Shown here: piece after piece, positions 8,752 to 16,320 of the stretch | Numbering within the stretch: the first letter of the stretch is position 1 | How the letters are laid out: the number at the start of each line of letters is the position of its first letter | Assembly (NCBI GenBank): GCA_029259945.1 | Contig: JAJDEF010000034.1 | Coordinates: 1-42,099, forward strand | From: Planctomycetota bacterium | Lineage (GTDB): Bacteria; Planctomycetota; Planctomycetia; Pirellulales; Lacipirellulaceae | DNA: 42,099 bases | Reading direction: 5' to 3' | Position numbers and translations under genes: made by a program | The notes under the pieces: model-generated | The model's database searches: none | Seen by the model: only the letters and a program-made list of their open reading frames with translations | Told to the model about the DNA's origin: nothing

Positions 8752-9440
8752 GCGACTTTCAGCCACCTGCCCCAGAACTTTGCACCGTGGTCTTCGATCT
8801 CGATGGGCTGATGTTTAACACCGAGGACCTTTACCAACACGTCGGGCGAGAAGTGCTTGCTCGTCGAGGTAAAGAATTCACCGACGAGCTGCTCGACCAG
8901 ATGATGGGGCGCAAGTCGACCGTGGCGCTACAAATTATGATCGACTGGTACGATCTCGACATCACAGTCCCCGACCTGGCTGCCGAATCGGCCGAAGTGA
9001 TGATCGGGCTTCTGCCTGATCGACTCGCCCCACTGCCCGGTTTGCTAGCGCTGTTGGATGCCTTAGAAGCCGCTCAAATTCCCAAAGCGATCGCCACAAG
9101 TAGCCCCCGCGATTTTGTCGTCCGCGTTCTCGACCAGTTTCAAATGCAAACTCGGTTTGAGCACGTCCTCACCGCCGAAGATATCACCCAAGGCAAACCG
9201 GCCCCCGATGTCTACCTGCTAGCAGCGAAATCTCTTGGCCATGCACCACGGCAAACGATGGTGTTAGAAGACAGTCAAATCGGTTGTCAGGCCGCCGTCG
9301 CGGCAGAGACCTTTGCAGTTGCCGTCCCCAGCGGTCGAAGCCTGCAACACAAGTTTGATGGCGTCGAATTTATCGCCCACTCGCTTGAAGATAGCCGAAT
9401 TTACGCGGCTTTGAATCTTTCGCCGCCGAATGCGTGCTAG
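8748..9440 (+). CDS. HAD-superfamily phosphatase, beta-phosphoglucomutase-like
   Basis: A 230-residue HAD hydrolase, subfamily I. Motif I is VVFDLDGLMFNTED (nucleophile Asp17, acid/base Asp19). Motif II is the Ser/Thr of AIATSSPRDFV, motif III the Lys of QGKPAPDVYLLAAK, and motif IV the acid pair in VLEDSQIGCQAA. A helical cap lies between about residues 25 and 90. Relatives remove phosphate from sugar phosphates or isomerise them; substrate is not readable. The start codon overlaps the stop of the preceding membrane protein by four bases, which suggests a shared task in sugar or lipid-sugar metabolism (inference). Confidence 0.88.
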   Translation: MSDFQPPAPELCTVVFDLDGLMFNTEDLYQHVGREVLARRGKEFTDELLDQMMGRKSTVALQIMIDWYDLDITVPDLAAESAEVMIGLLPDRLAPLPGLLALLDALEAAQIPKAIATSSPRDFVVRVLDQFQMQTRFEHVLTAEDITQGKPAPDVYLLAAKSLGHAPRQTMVLEDSQIGCQAAVAAETFAVAVPSGRSLQHKFDGVEFIAHSLEDSRIYAALNLSPPNAC

Positions 9441-9588
9441 CGTCACAGGTTTACATAACCTCGTTCTAGTTTCTCTCACCGACACCAACGAAAAATGTCG
9501 ATAGAGAGCTTCGAGTACATCTCATCCCATAGGCAGTTCTTTTGGGCTGCCGTTTGTTCTTTTCGATTTCCTTAAGGGGGGGCTCCCG

Positions 9589-9816
9589 ATGGATCGGAAA
9601 CTCGTAGGCGCTATCCTACTGGTCTTCGCCAGTGGCGGTTGCCGCATGTGTCAAAGTTGTGGCGATCATCTACCACCCGTATTAGACGGGCCGTATCCGG
9701 CGACCGGCGCACGCGCAGGTTCCGTATTTGGTGGCGTCATCGTCCCCGCTTCTAACGAAGTCGACGAAATCGTTCCACTAGAAGAAATTGAAGATCCCGT
9801 GGCGGAAGAAGAATAG
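9589..9816 (+). CDS. small Cys-rich lipoprotein, function unknown
   Basis: A 75-residue predicted lipoprotein. Residues 1-18 form a short signal peptide ending in the lipobox-like FASGGC. Three further Cys follow within MCQSC and the start of the mature part (CRMCQSCGDH), a CxxCxxC arrangement. The mature chain is short, with a Gly/Ala-rich middle and a very acidic tail (PLEEIEDPVAEEE). A strong purine-rich ribosome binding site (AAGGGGGG) precedes the ATG by about eight bases, so translation is well supported. I recognise no family. It stands alone between the HAD gene and a convergent secreted protein. Confidence 0.6.
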   Translation: MDRKLVGAILLVFASGGCRMCQSCGDHLPPVLDGPYPATGARAGSVFGGVIVPASNEVDEIVPLEEIEDPVAEEE

Positions 9817-9845
9817 TTGGCGTTGGCGCCTTACCAAATCTCAAT

Positions 9846-9880
9846 CCTGAAATTAGCCGTTTTGGCGCTATCCACGGTTA
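9846..9880. repeat. dispersed repeat A, copy 1 (AGCCGTTTTGGCG core)
   Basis: The stretch reads CCTGAAATTAGCCGTTTTGG then CGCTATCCACGGTTA. It matches 42012-42045 near the right end of the window in the same orientation with only a few differences. It abuts the stop codon of the secreted haem-motif gene (stop at 9878-9880), so the repeat's edge supplies that stop. Confidence 0.75.
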
Positions 9881-10867
9881 CTCCAAAAAAATCGGGCCGT
9901 CCGCCTGCGGTTGCTCGACGCGCGTTCCATTGAATTCGCTGTTGTGCCGATACCTATCTGCCAACCGGGCCATCGAACTTTTTTCGGTAGGCGATTCGGC
10001 TGTTTGCTGAGCCGTTGCCGAAGTGCTGGTGTCGGCCATTGCCAATTGCTCGACCCAAGCTCGAAACATCTGCAGCTGATAGGCTGGCAACGGCTTGGAT
10101 GCGCCTGAAGCATGCGTCGTGTGGGCAAAACGCAACAGCGGGCTGTCCGCCGCATTCTGAAATTCAATCTGCTTGAGCACCGAAGCCAGATTAAGCTTCG
10201 TGGCTTCGGGGTGCCCTGCCCCATCCGTGGCCAATCGATTCAACTGCCACTGCCGCGAGGAATCGGGCTGATGGCAACCTGTCGCACAAGATTTTGCCAA
10301 TATCGGCTGGATTTTTCTAACAAACAGGACACGCGCCCATCGTGGGGCCTGCTTAATTGCTGAGGTGTCAGCTTGTTCTACCGAGGCAACAACCTGCTTC
10401 ATAGGCAACTTGGGCGATTTTATCTCGCGCTGTAACGCTTGATTTAATTGTCGTTCGAGCCGCGACAGCTTCCGATGGTGCGGATCGACGGCACGCGCCT
10501 CGAACAATTCGTGCGAGGCAAATTCCAATAGCTCGTGACGCAAGCACCACGCAGCCAATTCGACATGCGAATCGACCATCGAACCAACTCGCATCTCGCG
10601 TCGACGATGGTACGCCTCGTCAAGTGTCTCGCAAAACATCTCAACCTGATCGACCCGTACTTGAAGTTGACCATGCTCCAATTCCACACGGAAATATTCC
10701 GCCAGCCGAGTGACTCGCCCTTCGATCACATTGCCATTACGAAGCACCAGCAGCCCATCAGCCGTCTCCGGCAACTCAGAATCGCCATAAGCGAAAGGCA
10801 CCAGAGTAAGAGCCCCTAGCAGCAGGCAAAAAAACAGCCGAAAACGTCCAAAAGAAAAACCATCCAT
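9878..10867 (-). CDS. secreted protein with one CXXCH haem-type motif
   Basis: A 329-residue exported protein. Residues 1-28 are a signal peptide (hydrophobic FFCLLLGALTLVPFAYG, cleavage near AYG-DS). Residues about 38-80 form a small beta domain (LLVLRNGNVIEGRVTRLAEY) seen at the start of many planctomycete secreted proteins. A helical middle follows. A c-type haem signature CATGCH lies at residues 194-199, in the context KIQPILAKSCATGCHQPDSS that resembles planctomycete cytochrome domains. If the haem is attached, Cys194 and Cys198 bind it and His199 is the axial ligand; no second haem site is seen. The C-terminal tail is Ser/Thr-rich and probably flexible. Electron partner and role are unknown. 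The gene stands alone. Confidence 0.7.
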   Translation of the reverse strand: MDGFSFGRFRLFFCLLLGALTLVPFAYGDSELPETADGLLVLRNGNVIEGRVTRLAEYFRVELEHGQLQVRVDQVEMFCETLDEAYHRRREMRVGSMVDSHVELAAWCLRHELLEFASHELFEARAVDPHHRKLSRLERQLNQALQREIKSPKLPMKQVVASVEQADTSAIKQAPRWARVLFVRKIQPILAKSCATGCHQPDSSRQWQLNRLATDGAGHPEATKLNLASVLKQIEFQNAADSPLLRFAHTTHASGASKPLPAYQLQMFRAWVEQLAMADTSTSATAQQTAESPTEKSSMARLADRYRHNSEFNGTRVEQPQADGPIFLE

Positions 10868-10974
10868 AGCGAGCGGAGAGTAGGGAAATTGACCCGGCGG
10901 GTCAAGATAAGCAGGGGTAGAGCCTAGGACGACTACAAATCGGTACGATCAATCAAAGATAGAAAGAAAGATTT

Positions 10975-11040
10975 ACCACAGAGCAGCACAGAGTGCCTGG
11001 AAATAAGCTTTTTCTCCGTGTTCTCTGTGCCCTCTGTGGT
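10975..11040. repeat. inverted repeat, ACCACAGAG / CTCTGTGGT type
   Basis: ACCACAGAG at 10975-10983 plus CACAGAG at 10987-10993 are mirrored by CTCTGTG at 11023-11029 and CTCTGTGGT at 11032-11040. A loop of about 29 bases separates the arms. Similar sequences occur as dispersed elements in many bacterial phyla (general knowledge). No T-run follows, so it is not a simple terminator. Confidence 0.8.
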
Positions 11041-11094
11041 TCAGTCAGTAGAATGTGTGAAACGCACCAATTACCCCACGTGGCGCGATGACGC

Positions 11095-11130
11095 AAAAGG
11101 TGCGCTTCGCTATCGCTGCACGCATCCTAT
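11095..11130 (+). repeat. dispersed repeat B, copy 1 (GGTGCG..CGCTATCGCT)
   Basis: AAAAGGTGCGCTTCGCTATC followed by GCTGCACGCATCCTAT. The reverse complement of 22801-22836 matches this with about five differences. The upstream ACGCACC at 11062-11068 can pair with GGTGCG. Confidence 0.7.
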
Positions 11131-11220
11131 TCACTTTTTCGATAGAGGGGTGATAGGTTGCCTAGGTCAGTAGTAGACGGACAACAGCGCAGTTCGGAAT
11201 GGCTCTGATACCTACCAGAT

Positions 11221-12210
11221 TCATTCCGCAGAAGGCTTTGCCTTCGGAGCGTCGAGACCAAATACTTTTCGCAGGAAGTCGAGCTCAGTCGCACCGACAT
11301 GGGGGCAGTCGGCGCATACGAGTTCAACCATTTGTTGCGAGCCCACTTCTTTGTACTTGCCGCGCATCAGATCCCCGAATTTCGCGTGGTGAATGCTGGT
11401 GTCGAAGCTCGTGTCGACCGGCAGTGGTGTACCCGACAGGGTTCCGCCATGGCGGAGCTGTAACGGCGGATCGTCGGTACTGACGTAGCTGAGGGGACTG
11501 AACTCAGCCACCCTCTTTCGCATGGCCGGCAGGTCGAGTTCTTCAATTTTCTTGATGTCAAATATAGGAAAAACCGAGGGATGAATGTCCGGGTTTCCGC
11601 CCACATGCTCGGTGATCACGTCTGGATCGAGGGTGGTCGGTCCCGAATAGCCCACGACGCCAAGCACTCGAGATGACTGCCGCGCCAGCGGATCCTCGCT
11701 TTCCGAGGTGGCGAAGTCATCATGCAGAGCGATCCAGAGCGACATCATGGCGCCAGCAGAGCCGCCGCTGAGCACAATGCGTTCCGGGTCTAGGTTCCAC
11801 CGTTTCGCCTGCAACCTCACAAACTGAACGACCCGTACGCCATCCACGAGCGAGCCCGGAAATGGTTCGCTGTCAGGCCCTGTTACAAAGCGATAATTGG
11901 CGCTGATGACAGAAATCCCGTTGGCCAAACAGTCTCTCGCAATCAAACGCTGACGAGCAACTTCTTTGTCGCCAGCCACGAAGCCGCCTCCGTGAAAATA
12001 GATCAGCACCGGCGTTGGCGAGTCAGACTCGGCTGCGAAAAAGTCAAGCAGATTGCGGGGGTGAACGCCGTAACGAACGTCTTGGGAAGTCGGGGTGAGT
12101 TCGAAAGGCTGGCCAAAGACTTGAGGTGTCAGGTCAATCAAAAGCCCAGGAGCGAAAGCAAGCAGCCATGCGGCCGCGAACAGAGAGATCATGTGATTGA
12201 AAATGGCCAA
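11221..12210 (-). CDS. secreted alpha/beta-hydrolase esterase (HSL-type)
   Basis: A 329-residue alpha/beta hydrolase with a hydrophobic N-terminal export signal (about residues 7-25). The oxyanion-hole motif HGGG lies at residues 73-76 and the nucleophile is Ser151 in LSGGSAGAMM; both mark the hormone-sensitive-lipase branch of carboxylesterases. The catalytic His is probably His274 or His275 in SIHHAKFGDLM. The acidic residue is less clear: where relatives read HGxxD, this protein reads RHGGTLSGTPLPVD, so the usual Asp is displaced or absent. It would hydrolyse short esters, such as acetyl groups on polysaccharides, outside the cytoplasm. It stands alone. Confidence 0.85.
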   Translation of the reverse strand: MAIFNHMISLFAAAWLLAFAPGLLIDLTPQVFGQPFELTPTSQDVRYGVHPRNLLDFFAAESDSPTPVLIYFHGGGFVAGDKEVARQRLIARDCLANGISVISANYRFVTGPDSEPFPGSLVDGVRVVQFVRLQAKRWNLDPERIVLSGGSAGAMMSLWIALHDDFATSESEDPLARQSSRVLGVVGYSGPTTLDPDVITEHVGGNPDIHPSVFPIFDIKKIEELDLPAMRKRVAEFSPLSYVSTDDPPLQLRHGGTLSGTPLPVDTSFDTSIHHAKFGDLMRGKYKEVGSQQMVELVCADCPHVGATELDFLRKVFGLDAPKAKPSAE

Positions 12211-12537
12211 GTGAAGCTTCCTTCTCGACGATACGGTCAGGGTGATAAGACGGGATTTTCCATTATAGGTTGAGCTTGGAACCGATCCAGGCTACAAACT
12301 GCGGCCTATTTTAATATCGCCCCCCACTCCGCGTCTAGACACAGGGAAATTACTGGTATTTTCTCGGCCCCTGCCTGTAGCTGGTCGGACGACTTTCTTA
12401 CGTTTATCTGCAACAGACTTGCGGACTAGGATGCAAGGCTCTGGCAATACTAGAAATTGCCTTCTTTCTACGTTATATTCGAGGGTAAGCTGCCCGACGG
12501 TGTGGCAGGTCGAGTCGAAGTCGAGAGCCAGCGGCGA
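12211..12537. other. gene-free stretch before the acylphosphatase
   Basis: No feature is supported in this stretch. The acylphosphatase frame is open from a TTG at 12457, so up to 81 bases at the right end could be coding if that start is used. Confidence 0.4.
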
Positions 12538-12822
12538 GTGAATTCACAGTTCTTACAGCGTCGGCAGGTTTTCTATTCGGGCAACGTCCAGGGAGTTGGT
12601 TTTCGCTATTCGACTCACCGGATTGCCCAAGATTTTGAGGTGACCGGCTTTGTCCGTAACTTGCCGGATGGCCGAGTCGAACTCATTGCAGAAGGCAGCA
12701 AACCCCAACTCAATGATTTTTTGGCGACCGTTGCCGCACAAATGTCCGAGCAGATTCGTAGCGTCCAATGTGATACCAGGCCTGCCATAGACGAATTCCA
12801 CCGCTTTGATATCCGATACTAA
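12538..12822 (+). CDS. acyP: acylphosphatase
   Basis: A 94-residue acylphosphatase, which cleaves acyl phosphates such as acetyl phosphate in the cytoplasm. The signature is intact: GNVQGVGFRYSTHRIA contains the phosphate-binding loop and catalytic Arg, and GFVRNLPDGRVEL contains the catalytic Asn. Length fits the 90-100 residue family. The frame extends upstream to a TTG at 12457 (121 residues), but the extra residues are not acylphosphatase-like, so the GTG at 12538 is preferred; no clear ribosome binding site decides between them. It lies 33 bases before the ABC-2 permease on the same strand and may be co-transcribed. Confidence 0.88.
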   Translation: MNSQFLQRRQVFYSGNVQGVGFRYSTHRIAQDFEVTGFVRNLPDGRVELIAEGSKPQLNDFLATVAAQMSEQIRSVQCDTRPAIDEFHRFDIRY

Positions 12823-12855
12823 TTATAAACCCCTACCTGCTATTGTTATCTCCTT

Positions 12856-14319
12856 ATGACAAATCTCGTAATCTGGCTGACCCCCATTTGGCTACTCTCG
12901 ATTGGTGCGACTTTTGGCACGCTTGTTCTCCTTGCACTCTGGGGAATCAGCGCGGTGGCGAACCGCCAACTTGCCAAATCGATTGGGGTCACCATTCAAG
13001 AAAGCATCCTTCTGCCAATCTCCTACACGCTGGCAACGGCGGCAGTGCTCGCAGCCATGGCCACTCCGTTAATGCCTCTCGACAAGATGCTCTCGTCGCT
13101 CGAGCGGGTACCTCATGTGGGAACCATTCAGTTCCAACAAGAGCTCGAACCTGGCGCAACCGACGTCGAGGTGCCGGTTTCGTTTCTCATCGACGAGCTT
13201 CTTAGCTATACCGTCGAGAGCGATCAAGAAATCGCGATGAACGTCGAGCCAGGCAAAGGTTTTGCTGAACCGCTAATATTGGTCGAAGGCGGCCTGCTCT
13301 ACAAATGGAGCCCCGGCAGCAATCTGGCCCGTGGGTTTGACGAAAATATCGAAAAGCTCTACCTCTCGAACGAAAGCGACCTAGCGACCCTCGTGACCGC
13401 GACTTTTCACACCGATGTGGCCATGCCAGAGGTTCACGATCTGCCGATTGTTGCCGCGAGTGTAATCGGTTTTTATCTCGTGTTCTTCCTCATCCGCTGG
13501 CTCGCACCGCGCGTTTCTATCATCGCCACCGCCACGGCAAAAGAAGCCATTTCGCAGCCCATTTATATCTTACTGATGGTCATCGGTGTCGCTGCGCTCG
13601 TGACCTACATCTACATTCCGTATAATACGTTTGGCGAAGATATAAAAATGCTGATGACCTCAGGCATGACCACCATCAAGGTTCTTGCCATTGTGGTTGC
13701 CCTCTGGACTGCGAGCGTTTCGGTCTCCGAAGAAATCGAAGGTCGCACGGCTCTTACCGTTCTCTCGAAACCCATCGGTCGACGTCAATTTATCCTGGGT
13801 AAATTCCTTGGAATCGTTTGGCCTATTTTGCTGATGTTTGTCATCTTGGGCATCATCTTTCTACTGACCGTCTCGTATAAGGTGGTCTACGACGCACGAG
13901 AATCTGCCAAAGAGGCCCCCAACTGGCAACTTTGCTACGAAGCAATTGTGCGAATCGTTCCAGGCCTTGTGCTCGCATTTTACGAGGCGGTCATCATGGC
14001 GGCTATCAGTGTTGCTATTTCCACGCGTCTGTCGATGCTCCCCAATCTAGTGATCTGCGGCTCGATCTACGTGCTTGGCCACCTCGGTCCGCTGATTGTG
14101 AAGTCTTCGGCAGGCGAAATTGTTTTTGTGAAATTCATCGGGCGACTGATCTCGGTCATGCTCCCGGTACTCGATCATTTTGAGATCGAAGGTGCCATCG
14201 CCGGGGCCTCAACCGTTCCGGGGGCCTACCTATGGACTGCCCTGCTCTACAGCTTTCTCTATTGCACCGCGGCCATGCTGCTTGCGCTGATCTTCTTCGA
14301 AGATCGCGACTTGGCATAG
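12856..14319 (+). CDS. ABC-2 type transporter permease, orphan
   Basis: A 487-residue membrane protein. Two N-terminal hydrophobic segments (about residues 10-30 and 50-70) are followed by a periplasmic domain of about 130 residues, then six or more membrane segments. The cytoplasmic stretch SVSEEIEGRTALTVLSKPIG then RRQFILGKFLG is the hallmark of ABC-2 permeases, corresponding to the coupling region that contacts the ATPase. It would export or insert a lipid, polysaccharide or protein substrate with a separate ATPase, but no ATPase gene is in the window; the partner must lie elsewhere. The region VFVKFIGRLISVMLPVLDHF is also typical of planctomycete members. It converges with the Gfo/Idh gene 20 bases away. 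Confidence 0.85.
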   Translation: MTNLVIWLTPIWLLSIGATFGTLVLLALWGISAVANRQLAKSIGVTIQESILLPISYTLATAAVLAAMATPLMPLDKMLSSLERVPHVGTIQFQQELEPGATDVEVPVSFLIDELLSYTVESDQEIAMNVEPGKGFAEPLILVEGGLLYKWSPGSNLARGFDENIEKLYLSNESDLATLVTATFHTDVAMPEVHDLPIVAASVIGFYLVFFLIRWLAPRVSIIATATAKEAISQPIYILLMVIGVAALVTYIYIPYNTFGEDIKMLMTSGMTTIKVLAIVVALWTASVSVSEEIEGRTALTVLSKPIGRRQFILGKFLGIVWPILLMFVILGIIFLLTVSYKVVYDARESAKEAPNWQLCYEAIVRIVPGLVLAFYEAVIMAAISVAISTRLSMLPNLVICGSIYVLGHLGPLIVKSSAGEIVFVKFIGRLISVMLPVLDHFEIEGAIAGASTVPGAYLWTALLYSFLYCTAAMLLALIFFEDRDLA

Positions 14320-14339
14320 AAAAATCGGCCCAAGAACGA

Positions 14340-15458
14340 TCAACCAGCCTTGCGTTTGATGACGACCGTATCGTCCTCTGACCAATGATCTGGCCCAGAA
14401 AGGACGGTCGGTAGCTGGGGCATTGCAAAGGCACCCTGCCGAGTTCCTTGCTTGCCATCCCATTGATGCGACGCAACCTGTTCGAGAACCTGCTCGGCGA
14501 TGGCGACCGCATCACGCCCATGGGCACCGGTGACCAGAGGGCTGCTACTGGTACGAATGGCAGCACAAAAATCAAGCTGCTCCTGCTCGATGGCATTGGT
14601 TTCGACGACAGGCAAATCACGCTTCACAAGCAACTCTGAGAATATTCGCTCGCTAAGATGCGACTTCTGATCAGCGGTCAAAGTGTTTGCGTCAAATTCT
14701 CGATGCAAGACCTCTGCCGTTGGTTCCACAATCGAGGACCGACGTGCCGCAAAATCGATATTCGCACAGCATTCCGAAGTAAATACTTGCATCGACCGTT
14801 CGGCGGTGTAGCTCACGCGCGAGGCCGTTAAGTTCGCAACGCACCCCGAAGCAAAATGCAGTCTTGCATTCACCATATCCTCTTGGTCACCAAGAACAGA
14901 AATCCCAAAAGCATCAACAGCCACTATTTCCGAGCGTACTAGGCTCAAAACGACATCAATGTCATGGATCATCAAATCCATCACCACGCCGACATCGGTC
15001 GAACGGAAGGTGTAGCTACTTAAACGTCTAGCTTCGATATATTTCGGCTCGTCTAGCTTGCTATGAACCGAGACAAGAGCCGGATTGAACCTTTCGACAT
15101 GCCCGACTTGCAACACAATCTGCTGCCGATCAGCAAGCTCGACCATCTCGTTAGCTTCTTGAAGCGTTGGCGTAATAGGCTTTTCCACCAGCAAATGGAT
15201 TCCACCACGCAGTAGATCGTTTGCGATAGCAGCATGACTTGAGGTAGGTGTCGCGATGATTGCCGCATCGACAACGCCAAATAGATCACGATAGTCTGCC
15301 AATGGCTTTGCCCCGGTGTCGGCAGCCACCTGTTCACGAGTAGCAGACTCGGAATCGACCACGGCCACAAGCTGCGAGTCTTCAAGCCCCGAAGCAATCC
15401 GCGCATGGATTTTCCCGAGGTGCCCAGTGCCAACCACAGCAAGTCGCATACGGCTCAC
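14340..15458 (-). CDS. Gfo/Idh/MocA oxidoreductase, possibly a UDP-GlcNAc 3-dehydrogenase
   Basis: A 372-residue NAD(P)-dependent dehydrogenase. It has a Rossmann motif, LAVVGTGHLGKIHARIA, the catalytic Lys93 of VEKPI, and the His of LMIHDIDVVLSL in the substrate-binding domain. The start is the GTG at 15458, which overlaps the lpxA stop as GTGA; an AAGGAG six bases before it supports this over the ATG at 15449. The tight coupling to lpxA recalls GnnA of Acidithiobacillus and Leptospira, which oxidises UDP-GlcNAc at C3 so that GnnB can aminate it before LpxA acts (known biology). No gnnB-like aminotransferase is seen here, so a GnnA role is inference. Related Gfo/Idh sugar dehydrogenases remain possible. 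Confidence 0.88.
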   Translation of the reverse strand: MSRMRLAVVGTGHLGKIHARIASGLEDSQLVAVVDSESATREQVAADTGAKPLADYRDLFGVVDAAIIATPTSSHAAIANDLLRGGIHLLVEKPITPTLQEANEMVELADRQQIVLQVGHVERFNPALVSVHSKLDEPKYIEARRLSSYTFRSTDVGVVMDLMIHDIDVVLSLVRSEIVAVDAFGISVLGDQEDMVNARLHFASGCVANLTASRVSYTAERSMQVFTSECCANIDFAARRSSIVEPTAEVLHREFDANTLTADQKSHLSERIFSELLVKRDLPVVETNAIEQEQLDFCAAIRTSSSPLVTGAHGRDAVAIAEQVLEQVASHQWDGKQGTRQGAFAMPQLPTVLSGPDHWSEDDTVVIKRKAG

Positions 15459-16261
15459 GCTGCTCTCCTTGCTTCTCGCCCTCGACCATGCTTACCTTCC
15501 TGTTGCCCTTCGACAAAGTTCAACAGTTTCTCAACTTCGGTATTCAACTGGCCATTCGATCGCAATATCTCGCGAGCATGGGTTAACCCAACTTTCGACC
15601 GATATAGCAATCGATGTGCTGCTGCCAAGCCGTCAATGGTCGCATTAGAAAAATCATTGCGTTTCAAAGCGACAATATTAATACAGCGTGGCCGGGCGGC
15701 AATTCCCTCGACCAGCATATAAGGCGGAACATCGTGCAAAGCGCGACTTAGCCCTGCCAAGAAGCTATAACTGCCGATCGACACAAAGTGATGGACGGCA
15801 CAACCGCCAGATATCGAGGCGTAGTCTTGTACATGAACATGCCCTGCCAACATCGAACCGTTGGCTATAATGATATGATTACCTAGCTTGCAGTCGTGCG
15901 CGACATGGGCATTTCCCATCAGGAAATTGTGATCGCCTATTCGAGTCACGCCATCTTCTTTTTCGCTCGCACGATTGATGGTCACGCCTTCGCGTAACGT
16001 ATTTCCATCGCCAATCACTACGCAAGTATCGCCGCCTTCGAAGCTGATATCCTGAGGCTCTGCACCGACAACCACATTGGGGTAGAACACATTCTCGCGC
16101 CCAATCGTCACGTTACCCATCAAGGTCACGTTATTCAACAATCGAGTGCCCTGGCCGATTTTTACGCCAGCACCAATGGTGCAGAACGGGCCAATCTCGA
16201 CGTCTTCGCCGATCTCAGCCTTCGGATCGATCCATGCGTTTGCTGCTATGCTTGATGCCAT
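15455..16261 (-). CDS. lpxA: UDP-N-acetylglucosamine O-acyltransferase
   Basis: A 268-residue left-handed beta-helix acyltransferase that adds the first 3-hydroxyacyl chain to UDP-GlcNAc (or its 3-amino analogue) from acyl-ACP, opening lipid A synthesis. Hexapeptide repeats run from the N-terminus (IGEDVEIGPFCTIGAGVKIG). The catalytic His is the second His of GNAHVAHDC (about His122, equivalent to E. coli His125). GEP-type AEPQDISFEGG and REGVTINRAS are classic LpxA segments. I choose the ATG at 16261, not the in-frame TTG six bases upstream. The C-terminal tail is unusually charged (GKHGRGREARRA). It lies 59 bases after lpxC and overlaps the Gfo/Idh gene. Confidence 0.95.
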   Translation of the reverse strand: MASSIAANAWIDPKAEIGEDVEIGPFCTIGAGVKIGQGTRLLNNVTLMGNVTIGRENVFYPNVVVGAEPQDISFEGGDTCVVIGDGNTLREGVTINRASEKEDGVTRIGDHNFLMGNAHVAHDCKLGNHIIIANGSMLAGHVHVQDYASISGGCAVHHFVSIGSYSFLAGLSRALHDVPPYMLVEGIAARPRCINIVALKRNDFSNATIDGLAAAHRLLYRSKVGLTHAREILRSNGQLNTEVEKLLNFVEGQQEGKHGRGREARRAA

Positions 16262-16320
16262 TTTCAAATTCTCTTGGTCGTTAAAACGACGTAAACCAGA
16301 CCGATACGGTCATAATAGTT

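Larger units (their letters stand above)
10868..11220. other. 353-base gene-free stretch with two palindromic repeats
   Basis: No gene is supported between the haem-motif gene and the esterase gene. The stretch holds the ACCACAGAG inverted repeat (10975-11040) and a copy of the GGTGCG repeat (11095-11130), listed separately. Confidence 0.6.
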
